Shown piece after piece: positions 1 through 5,048 of a stretch of 5,048 nucleotides of DNA. Both the position numbers and the translations under genes were made by a program. The number at the start of each line of letters is the position of its first letter. The first letter of the stretch is position 1. The notes under the pieces were generated by a model, which saw only the letters and a program-made list of their open reading frames with translations, did not search any database and was not told the origin of the DNA. This stretch comes from CAYMTN01 sp964393335 (lineage in GTDB: Bacteria > Chloroflexota > Anaerolineae > Aggregatilineales > Aggregatilineaceae): the NCBI GenBank assembly GCA_964393335.1, contig CAYMTN010000329.1, positions 1 through 5,048 on the forward strand. The letters are read 5' to 3'.

Positions 1-311
1 GCGTTGCGGATCGCCGTTTCAACCGATGGCTGGTAGGTCATGTACGGCATATCCCCGATCAGCCAGGCGGTGGGCGCACCCCGGCGCACAGCCTGCGCAT
101 GTGGGATCATGTCCTCCATGCGCACCGGCAGCGTGCTCTCGTAGCCCAGGATCGTCATGCCCAGGCTGTCGCCGACCAGGATCATTTCCACGCCTGCCTC
201 TTCTTGCAGGTAAGCGGTCGGATAGTCGTAACAGGTCAGCATGGTGATCGGCTCGCCAGCTTCATACTTTTGATACAGGGTGGGAAGCGAAATTTTCTTG
301 CGGTCGGTCAT
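1..311 (-). CDS. panB: 3-methyl-2-oxobutanoate hydroxymethyltransferase (ketopantoate hydroxymethyltransferase), N-terminal part, cut by window edge
   Basis: Enzyme of pantothenate and coenzyme A synthesis in the cytoplasm. It transfers a hydroxymethyl group from 5,10-methylene-tetrahydrofolate to 3-methyl-2-oxobutanoate, giving ketopantoate. The minus strand reads open from ATG at 311 to the window edge, 103 codons of a protein that is usually about 260-280 residues. Recognisable PanB blocks are the start MTDRKKISLPTLYQKYE, TCYDYPTAYL (residues 26-35), ILVGDSLGMT (44-53), the STLPV stretch (59-63), AVRRGAP (74-80) and IGDMPYMTYQPS (85-96). Asp48 and Asp87 match the first two magnesium ligands of E. 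coli PanB (Asp45 and Asp84); the third, Glu114, lies outside the window. The ATG is fixed by AGGAGG eight bases upstream and by agreement with the family N-terminus. It lies 69 bp downstream of the kinase gene on the same strand, so read-through is possible, but it is probably an unrelated housekeeping gene with its own promoter. Confidence 0.95.
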   Translation of the reverse strand, partial: MTDRKKISLPTLYQKYEAGEPITMLTCYDYPTAYLQEEAGVEMILVGDSLGMTILGYESTLPVRMEDMIPHAQAVRRGAPTAWLIGDMPYMTYQPSVETAIRN

Positions 312-319
312 ACAAATAA

Positions 320-325
320 CCTCCT
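320..325 (-). promoter_or_regulatory. panB ribosome binding site
   Basis: The minus strand carries a perfect AGGAGG, seen as cctcct on the plus strand, with eight bases between it and the ATG at 311. This is the strongest Shine-Dalgarno site in the window and fixes the panB start. Confidence 0.9.
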
Positions 326-326
326 G

Positions 327-358
327 AATGAGAAAACTTTCTCTAATTATGTCTCATT
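327..358. repeat. nested inverted repeat upstream of panB (possible operator or 5' UTR hairpin)
   Basis: Two inverted repeats share this stretch. The outer arms are AATGAGA (327-333) and TCTCATT (352-358), a perfect 7-bp match across 18 bp. The inner one is a 14-bp element at 330-343, GAGAAA and TTTCTC around a central AC, with perfect 6-bp arms. The element overlaps a possible -10 hexamer and ends just before the panB Shine-Dalgarno site, a position suited to an operator. The low GC content makes chance AT-rich symmetry a real alternative. Confidence 0.4.
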
Positions 359-375
359 TTGGGGGATCAACACAA
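346..375 (-). promoter_or_regulatory. possible sigma-70-type promoter for panB
   Basis: On the minus strand, TTGTGT (375-370) is followed after 18 bp by CATAAT (351-346). Transcription would start near 339, inside the inner inverted repeat, giving a leader of about 28 bases. Each hexamer departs from consensus and the call rests on position and spacing alone. The alternative is that panB is transcribed from the upstream kinase operon, since I see no intrinsic terminator in the gap. Confidence 0.35.
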
Positions 376-380
376 TCCGA

Positions 381-2201
381 TCAGAAGATCCACTTCAAAT
401 AGGCGGCGAAAGTCACGTGTTGTTGGTTGAGCAATTCTTGTTGGCGTCTTTCCAGTTCGGCGGTTTTCTGGTCGATGACCAGGCGCTGCGCCGCTTCTTC
501 GGCATTGACCGCCAAACGTTTACGCTGGTATTCCTGGTGCAGCGTGGCCTGTTGCGTATGCCGCCAGTCGCGCAGCAGCCGCGCCTGCTGCCGCCGGACG
601 CGCTGCTCGATGCCGTCGCGCCAGGCGAGCAGGCTGTCGGCGCGCGGTTGGTCGATGCCGTTCACGCGTATGATGCGGCGTTCGACGATGTCGGCGGCGG
701 TGCGCACGCCAAACAGGCGCAGCCGCACCTCAAGCAGCCGGTTGATGCCGGGGATGTCGGCATGGCGGAGCGAAACCTGTGCCAGTTCATGCGTGATAGC
801 CTGCTCGATGGCGTCGTCCAGCGACGCCAGGCGCGCGGTTTCTTCCCGGTTGAGCCGCTGCCGCTCATTGGTGAACTTTTGTATGTACTGGTTCAACACC
901 AGCAGTTCCCAACGCAGGCCCCACACGTGCAGCGTGAGGTGGCGCTTTTTCTGCACCTCAGGGAAGCGCGCGTATTGCACGGCCAAAAAACCGCCGACAG
1001 GCATGGACCCCGCCCCAATGGCGACGACGAGGGTCAGCGGCACGATCAGGCCGGTCAACAGCCCGACGACGAGCAGATACACAAACACGCAGTACGCGCT
1101 GAGCACGTAGCGTTCGCTGAGTTGGGGCGGCGTTTCGTCGTCTGGTTCGGCGTCTGCTGCTGGATCGATGTAGTCCAGCACCCACGTCGCGCCGCCATAC
1201 GCCTCGTGAATATCCTCCCGTGCGGGGGGCGGTGGGTCGGCGGCGGCTCCTCGATCAAGATAGTCGTCGAGCCAGCTTCCGGCCCGCCGCCGGACGGAAT
1301 CGATCATCGAGGAGCGCGGCCCGCCGGTGCCGGTCAGCGGCGCAACCCCGGCCAGGTCACCGTCGGCCAGCGCGCGAAACTGGCGGGCCAGCTCCCGTAC
1401 GGCGGGATCGTTGACTTGCTCGACGGCGCGCATCGCGCGGGAGTCCGCCACGCGCACAAAATCCTCGTGGCGAAACAGCAGGCATTCGTCCCCGGCGTTT
1501 AACTCGTGCCACAACGCGGGCCGCACGCTGAGCGCCTTGAGCGACAGGTAAATGACCCACGCGGAGAAGTTGTCGATGTGCGCGCCAAAATCCACCATCG
1601 CGCGCTGGGGATGCTGGTAATTACGGTGGCCGATCTCGTGGCTGTCCATGCCGCGCAGGCCGGGCACGAACATGCCGTCGTAATCGATCAGGCGGAATTC
1701 GTGATTGACGATCAGGATATTACCCTGCTGCAAATCGCCGTGCGCGATGCCGGTGCGCCCCAGGTCGGCCACCAATGTGTGGAAACGCTCGGCCAGGTCG
1801 TTGAGCAGGGGCGGGTTATCGAGGTGCTGCTCGATGTAGAGATGCAGCGGCAGCCCGTCGATCCATTCCATTTTTAAGATGGGATACCACTCGTTTTGGA
1901 TGCGGATGCCCTGTTTGATCAGGTTGAAGGTGACCATATACGGCAGGCGGACGCGCCCCAGGTAGTTGCTGATGGCCGCGTACCGCTGCTCTTGATCCGC
2001 GTGGTAGCGCAAAAAACAGCGCACGGCGTACTGCGTGCCGTGACAGCTCAGTTGATACACGCTGGCGAACGACCCGCTGATCGGCTTGGGCAGCCCTAAC
2101 GTCGTCAGCACGGGCGTGCCCTGCCGCAGTTCACGGTCGGCAAAACAGAACGACGGATTTTGTATGGCCTCCTGGTAATCCGTCATGGTCGGCCACGACA
2201 T
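381..2201 (-). CDS. YegI-like protein kinase with transmembrane pair, helix-hairpin-helix and coiled-coil tail
   Basis: Predicted Ser/Thr kinase of the YegI type (COG4248-like), 606 residues against about 650 for E. coli YegI. The kinase domain spans roughly residues 30-280: a loop GSFASVY (43-49) in place of the usual glycine-rich loop, YAVRCF (58-63) at the position that normally holds the ATP-binding lysine, catalytic loop HGDLQQGN (154-161) with Asp156 and Asn161, and DYDG (173-176) for DFG. An acidic, proline-rich linker (about 310-362) leads to a hydrophobic stretch at about 365-411, probably two membrane helices. After it come a charged, probably coiled-coil region (435-475), a helix-hairpin-helix-like segment (about 481-527, with IPGI and VNGI turns) and a second long charged helix (530-595). 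The kinase domain and tail probably both face the cytoplasm. It is the last gene of the triad, 14 bp after the phosphatase. An AAGGA 11 bases upstream weakly supports ATG 2201; Met6 is an alternative start. The substrate is unknown. The Arg and Gln at usual lysine positions may be family traits or may weaken activity. Confidence 0.85.
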   Translation of the reverse strand: MSWPTMTDYQEAIQNPSFCFADRELRQGTPVLTTLGLPKPISGSFASVYQLSCHGTQYAVRCFLRYHADQEQRYAAISNYLGRVRLPYMVTFNLIKQGIRIQNEWYPILKMEWIDGLPLHLYIEQHLDNPPLLNDLAERFHTLVADLGRTGIAHGDLQQGNILIVNHEFRLIDYDGMFVPGLRGMDSHEIGHRNYQHPQRAMVDFGAHIDNFSAWVIYLSLKALSVRPALWHELNAGDECLLFRHEDFVRVADSRAMRAVEQVNDPAVRELARQFRALADGDLAGVAPLTGTGGPRSSMIDSVRRRAGSWLDDYLDRGAAADPPPPAREDIHEAYGGATWVLDYIDPAADAEPDDETPPQLSERYVLSAYCVFVYLLVVGLLTGLIVPLTLVVAIGAGSMPVGGFLAVQYARFPEVQKKRHLTLHVWGLRWELLVLNQYIQKFTNERQRLNREETARLASLDDAIEQAITHELAQVSLRHADIPGINRLLEVRLRLFGVRTAADIVERRIIRVNGIDQPRADSLLAWRDGIEQRVRRQQARLLRDWRHTQQATLHQEYQRKRLAVNAEEAAQRLVIDQKTAELERRQQELLNQQHVTFAAYLKWIF

Positions 2202-2215
2202 CGCGCTGCTTGTCC

Positions 2216-2986
2216 TTATCTGATCTCGATGCTGACCAGGGTCACGTCGTCGTTGCGCATACTGCGCGCGGCCCGCAAGGCGTGCACATGGCGTTCAAAA
2301 GCCTGCCGCTGAAGATGCAGATTGTCCCAGGGGGTGCGCCCGGCTTCACACTCGCTCAAAAACCAGTACGCCAGCGCGTCGGTCATCAGGTAGAACCGGT
2401 CCCCGCTGCGCCAGTCGCTGCGGGTCCGGCGCACCCGCTCCAACAGCCCGGCATTGTTGGCCGGGTTGCTGGCAATCAAAAAAGGGCGGCTGTCGAACTG
2501 CGTCGAATTATCCAGGGGGAACGCCGTCAACAGCTCGCCGTCGCGCACCTGGAACAGGCAGCTATCCCCCAGGGCGACCACGTCCCAGCGGTTGGATGGT
2601 CCGTGCAGCAGCGTGATCCCGATCAGCGTCGAAAACGCGCCTTTTTGCAGGCCGGTTTCTTCAAACCACTGGATCGGGCGGTTCTGCTGCTCGCGCAACT
2701 GGAGATAATACCCGCGCCAATCCGTCCAGGCCTGGTAAGCACGCTCCAGCAGCGTGTTAAAACGGGCCGGGGGACTGTTCACGCGGCAGAAAGCGCGTAC
2801 CAGGATTTGCGCCCAGGGGCCGCTCAACATGCCTTCGCTGGCCCCATCGGCCACCGCAAAACTGATCCGGCTGCCGCCGCGCTCGCCTTCATAACTGGGA
2901 TAAAACGCGTCTTCGTATTCCTCGGCTGAGTTCCCGGCCTTCGGGAGCCAGAAGGATCGCACGACTACCTGCATCATCGCGCCCAC
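2216..2986 (-). CDS. PP2C-family Ser/Thr protein phosphatase (PphC/YegK-like)
   Basis: Predicted metal-dependent phosphatase, 256 residues, close to E. coli PphC (about 253). It probably removes phosphate from the neighbouring kinase or its targets in the cytoplasm. The ordered PP2C motifs are visible: YEDAF (24-28), FAVADGASEG (43-52) with metal-binding Asp47, GAFSTL (116-121), VALGDSCLFQV (137-147), MTDALA (201-206) with Asp203 in place of the usual SDG, and RNDDVTLV (244-251) with Asp246/Asp247. All acidic metal-site positions are kept, so it should be active. There is no signal peptide or membrane segment. The reading frame begins with GTG at 2986, directly after the TGA of the VWA gene, so translation is probably coupled. 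A tandem ATG at 2977 and 2974 is an equally good start and would shorten the protein by three or four residues. No clear Shine-Dalgarno site precedes any of them. Confidence 0.9.
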   Translation of the reverse strand: MGAMMQVVVRSFWLPKAGNSAEEYEDAFYPSYEGERGGSRISFAVADGASEGMLSGPWAQILVRAFCRVNSPPARFNTLLERAYQAWTDWRGYYLQLREQQNRPIQWFEETGLQKGAFSTLIGITLLHGPSNRWDVVALGDSCLFQVRDGELLTAFPLDNSTQFDSRPFLIASNPANNAGLLERVRRTRSDWRSGDRFYLMTDALAYWFLSECEAGRTPWDNLHLQRQAFERHVHALRAARSMRNDDVTLVSIEIR

Positions 2987-3826
2987 TCAGCGGAGGTTAC
3001 CGGGTCGCGTGCCGATATCCAGGAACTGGATCACGGACACGATATCGGCGTTAAACACGAAGCCGCGCGTGTTTTCACCGACCGGGTAGCCTTCCTGCTG
3101 CGCGATGACGCGCATGTATTCCGGCAGCGTGCTCGACATGCTGTACAACAGGCGCGTGTGTTTATCCGGCAGCCCTTCTTCATGATCGGGGAACTCGACC
3201 GGCTTGGCATTTTGTGATGACAGGTGCAGGTTAAAGAGCAGCACGTTGCCGTCGCTGCTGCTCAGTGCCTTCAGGTTTGCCGCCGGGTTGCTGGGGTTGC
3301 CATCCGTTGCTTCGCCGTCAGAAATGTTGATGACGATCGGCGGGAAACACGCCGGGTGGTCTTCCAGCCACTTTTTGAGGGTCGAGAGCGCGCGCGTCAG
3401 CGCCCGCGACATCGGCGTGCCGCCATCGGCCACCGGGTCGAACCACACCGGGAACTTGATCGTCTGCTCGATCAGGCCGCCCGCGCCGTCGTCTACCTTT
3501 TTGGTCCGTTCTTCGATGCGCGCCGGCATTTCGGCTACGTGGCTGAGCGGTACGAGGTCCTTCCCGGCCAGCGGGCCGCTAAACGCAGGTTTGACGTCGC
3601 GCCCGTAGCCGATCACGCCCACGTGGTAATAGTCGCGCACGCCTTCGGCTTTGGCACACTTGATCACCAGGTTTTGCAGCAGGCGGTTGATGGCATCTGC
3701 CACGCCGTCGGCCTTCTTTTTGCGCACTTCTCCGGCCCCAAACGGATCGCCCATTGATGCGGATTGGTCGATCAAAAACAAAAAACACGAGGGGTTAGAC
3801 CGGCTAATCTCGGCTGAATAAGACAT
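2987..3826 (-). CDS. TerY/YegL-type von Willebrand factor A domain protein
   Basis: Predicted cytoplasmic metal-binding VWA protein, 279 residues, first gene of the triad. The full MIDAS metal site is present: DQSAS (Asp20, Ser22, Ser24) after the hydrophobic strand CFLFLI, Thr137 in DGGTPMS, and Asp170 in INISDGEATDG. The strand YHVGVIGYG (67-75) and the C-terminal block RGFVFNADIVSVIQFLDIG (254-272) are typical of the TerY/YegL family. It lacks a signal peptide and membrane segments, so it is not a surface adhesin. E. coli YegL is shorter (about 219), and part of the extra length lies in the segment around 100-130 and the loop 205-245. ATG 3826 is preceded by AAGGAG at 3843-3838. In TerY-P systems the VWA protein is thought to serve as an adaptor or phosphorylation target of the kinase/phosphatase pair; that role is inferred here from gene order. 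Confidence 0.92.
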   Translation of the reverse strand: MSYSAEISRSNPSCFLFLIDQSASMGDPFGAGEVRKKKADGVADAINRLLQNLVIKCAKAEGVRDYYHVGVIGYGRDVKPAFSGPLAGKDLVPLSHVAEMPARIEERTKKVDDGAGGLIEQTIKFPVWFDPVADGGTPMSRALTRALSTLKKWLEDHPACFPPIVINISDGEATDGNPSNPAANLKALSSSDGNVLLFNLHLSSQNAKPVEFPDHEEGLPDKHTRLLYSMSSTLPEYMRVIAQQEGYPVGENTRGFVFNADIVSVIQFLDIGTRPGNLR

Positions 3827-3837
3827 CGATTCCGACT

Positions 3838-3843
3838 CTCCTT
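3838..3843 (-). promoter_or_regulatory. ribosome binding site of the VWA gene
   Basis: AAGGAG on the minus strand lies 11 bases before ATG 3826, slightly farther than ideal. It is part of a short direct repeat: GGAGAG occurs at 3841-3836 and again at 3851-3846, exactly ten bases apart. Only the nearer copy is well placed for initiation. Confidence 0.6.
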
Positions 3844-3883
3844 CGCTCTCCGTCCGGCAGATGTGTATCGATCACGTATACGA

Positions 3884-3889
3884 ATTCTA
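3884..3889 (-). promoter_or_regulatory. possible -10 box of the VWA-phosphatase-kinase operon
   Basis: TAGAAT on the minus strand matches the -10 consensus TATAAT at five of six positions. Transcription would start near 3877, leaving a leader of about 50 bases before the VWA gene. No convincing -35 hexamer lies 16-18 bp upstream (TTTCTT at 3912-3907 is poor), so the call is tentative. Confidence 0.35.
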
Positions 3890-3922
3890 GTCCGATTCGT
3901 TCCGAGAAGAAACCTGGCCCCA

Positions 3923-3945
3923 TTGCGCTAGAGAATCTACCGCAA
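3923..3945. promoter_or_regulatory. imperfect 23-bp palindrome, candidate operator between divergent genes
   Basis: The left arm TTGCGCTAGA (3923-3932) and right arm TCTACCGCAA (3936-3945) are reverse complements at nine of ten positions around a GAA centre; the mismatch is C3928 against C3940. The length and symmetry suit a dimeric helix-turn-helix repressor. It lies just upstream of the -10 box proposed for the ABC gene and within about 35 bp of that proposed for the VWA operon, so it could control either or both. No regulator gene is visible in the window, so the binding protein is unknown. As the likely start of ABC transcription is downstream, a hairpin in the transcript is the less likely reading. 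Confidence 0.5.
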
Positions 3946-3951
3946 GTACGT

Positions 3952-3957
3952 TAGAAT
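3952..3957 (+). promoter_or_regulatory. possible -10 box of the ABC exporter gene
   Basis: TAGAAT on the plus strand matches TATAAT at five of six positions, with predicted transcription start near 3964 and a leader of about 33 bases. No good -35 hexamer is present at normal spacing: TTGCGC at 3923 is 23 bp away, too far. An activator or the neighbouring palindrome might compensate. The surrounding octamer TAGAATTC recurs in inverted orientation at 3882-3889. Confidence 0.35.
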
Positions 3958-3996
3958 TCCTCCTCTGGATAAGCCGCCATCAATCGGGAAACCATC

Positions 3997-5048
3997 ATGA
4001 CTCAACCCACCAACTCCTACCCACTCGCACGCCTGTTGAGTTACGCACGCCCTCACCGCCGGAACGTGGTCCTGGCGACGCTGTTTTCGGTCTTGAACAA
4101 AATTTTCGACCTCGCGCCGCCCGCGCTGATCGGTGCGGCGGTTGATATTGTCGTCCAGCGCGGCGATTCATTCATCGCCCGGCTAGGCGTGAGCAATACG
4201 CGCCACCAACTGCTCGTGCTGGCCGGGCTGACACTGATCGTCTGGATACTGGAATCGGTGTTCCAGTACGTGTACCAGATTTACTGGCGCAACCTGTCGC
4301 AGACGCTCGAACACGAGCTGCGCCTGGACGCCTACGCGCACGTGCAGGACCTGGAGCTGGCGTATTTCGAGGATCGCAGCACGGGCGGGCTGATGTCCGT
4401 GCTCAACGACGACATCAACCAGCTTGAGCGTTTTCTGGACGTCGGCGCGAACGACATGATCCAGGTCACGACGACCGTGATCGTGATCGGCGGGCTGTTC
4501 CTGGCGGTCGCGCCTGGCGTGACGTGGATGGCGCTGCTGCCGATGCCGCTCATCATCTGGGGATCGATCCGCTTCCAGCGCAGGCTCGCGCCGCGTTATG
4601 CGGCGGTGCGCGAACAGGTCGGCATCCTCAACAGCCAGCTTGCCAACAACCTGGGCGGCATCGCCACGATCAAAAGTTTCACGTCCGAGGCGCACGAGGT
4701 CGAACGAATGCGCGTCTCCAGCGACGAGTACCGTGACCGTAACCAGGACGCTATCGCGCTGAGTGCCGCGTTCGTCCCGCTAATCCGCATGGTGATCGTG
4801 GCGGGTTTTCTGGCGATCATGATTTTTGGCGGGCACATGGCGCTCGACGGAAGGTTGAACATCGGCGTGTACAGCGTGCTGGTCTTCATGACGCAGCGCC
4901 TGCTGTGGCCGCTGACGCGCCTGGGCGAAACACTCGACCTCTACCAGCGGGCGATGGCGTCTACGGCGCGCATCTTCGACCTGCTGGACGTGGATTCGCA
5001 GATCACGGACGGTCCCTTGCGGCAGCCGGTCGAGTCGGTACGCGGCGA
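3997..5048 (+). CDS. ABC exporter, transmembrane-domain part of a fused permease/ATPase, cut by window edge
   Basis: Membrane half of a type I ABC exporter (MsbA/LmrA/BmrA type), open from ATG 3997 to the window edge with 350 codons seen. A complete half-transporter has about 580-620 residues, so the ATP-binding domain (Walker A, signature, Walker B) should follow. Hydrophobic segments lie at about 23-53, 71-97, 155-190 (two helices) and 253-300 (two helices), the usual six-helix set. The coupling-helix region LQxLELAYFEDRSTGGLMS-like stretch (about 116-134) and NNLGGIATIKSFTSEAHE (217-234) are classic exporter blocks. The domain junction ARIFDLLDVDSQITDGP (324-340) is also typical. The substrate cannot be told from the membrane part. 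The start is preceded only by a weak GGGAA eight bases upstream. The gene is divergent from the VWA operon. A partner half-transporter may follow downstream. Confidence 0.92.
   Translation, partial: MTQPTNSYPLARLLSYARPHRRNVVLATLFSVLNKIFDLAPPALIGAAVDIVVQRGDSFIARLGVSNTRHQLLVLAGLTLIVWILESVFQYVYQIYWRNLSQTLEHELRLDAYAHVQDLELAYFEDRSTGGLMSVLNDDINQLERFLDVGANDMIQVTTTVIVIGGLFLAVAPGVTWMALLPMPLIIWGSIRFQRRLAPRYAAVREQVGILNSQLANNLGGIATIKSFTSEAHEVERMRVSSDEYRDRNQDAIALSAAFVPLIRMVIVAGFLAIMIFGGHMALDGRLNIGVYSVLVFMTQRLLWPLTRLGETLDLYQRAMASTARIFDLLDVDSQITDGPLRQPVESVRG

Noticed and set aside
359..380. Possible terminator after the kinase gene (GGAT and ATCC around a short loop)
   Set aside because: The stem is only four base pairs and no U-run follows, so it is not a credible intrinsic terminator.
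99..1502. Long plus-strand open frame (467 codons) opposite the kinase gene and spanning the panB start
   Set aside because: Its translation has no recognisable domain and covers two well-supported minus-strand genes and the gap between them. Long antisense frames are common in GC-rich DNA.
2210..2929. Plus-strand open frame of 239 codons opposite the phosphatase gene
   Set aside because: It is an antisense shadow: all PP2C motifs are in order on the minus strand, and this frame has no family-like sequence.
3224..3757. Plus-strand open frame of 177 codons opposite the VWA gene
   Set aside because: It is a shadow of a gene with a complete MIDAS site, and no domain is seen in its translation.
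3923..3957. TTGCGC at 3923-3928 as the -35 box for TAGAAT at 3952
   Set aside because: The 23-bp spacing is too long for a sigma-70-type promoter. The hexamer is better explained as part of the palindrome arm.
4183..4695. Minus-strand open frame of 170 codons inside the ABC exporter gene
   Set aside because: Its composition is rich in Arg, His and Asp, as expected from the reverse strand of a GC-rich membrane gene. The plus strand encodes clear exporter blocks.
1..5048. tRNA, rRNA, CRISPR array, insertion sequence or attachment site
   Set aside because: I saw no cloverleaf-like sequence, spaced direct repeats, transposase or terminal inverted repeats. The window is almost fully occupied by five ordinary chromosomal genes.

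Overview
The window comes from a GC-rich bacterial chromosome. Shine-Dalgarno sites are bacterial and the coding sequence is strongly GC-biased, with AT-richer gaps. The N-terminal PanB sequence reminds me of PanB from Chloroflexota (Anaerolineae-like) genomes, but that is recollection only and the phylum is a low-confidence guess. All five genes appear intact where visible. The two at the window edges are cut by the window, not broken.

Layout. (1) Positions 1-311, minus strand: N-terminal 103 codons of panB (ketopantoate hydroxymethyltransferase, pantothenate/CoA synthesis), with a perfect AGGAGG site. (2) Positions 312-380: short AT-rich gap with a nested inverted repeat and a possible panB promoter. 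(3) Positions 381-3826, minus strand: a compact three-gene operon, in transcription order a TerY/YegL-type von Willebrand A (VWA) protein, a PP2C-family phosphatase, and a YegI-like kinase with a two-helix membrane segment followed by a helix-hairpin-helix (HhH) and coiled-coil tail. (4) Positions 3827-3996: divergent intergenic region with a strong imperfect palindrome and two oppositely oriented TAGAATTC boxes. (5) Positions 3997-5048, plus strand: membrane half of an ABC exporter whose nucleotide-binding domain lies beyond the window.

How the genes fit together. The central operon has the same family content as E. coli yegL-yegK(pphC)-yegI and belongs to the 'TerY-P' triads (VWA + PP2C + kinase) described from comparative genomics of tellurite-resistance-associated systems. 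The likely logic is reversible Ser/Thr phosphorylation: the kinase phosphorylates itself or a partner, the PP2C enzyme reverses this, and the metal-binding VWA protein acts as an adaptor or substrate. No TerD/TerC-type gene is visible here. The kinase combines altered catalytic motifs, a membrane anchor and a DNA-binding-type HhH module, and its substrate is unknown. This is the least understood part of the window. The divergent exporter may share control with the operon through the palindromic region between them, but no link is proven.
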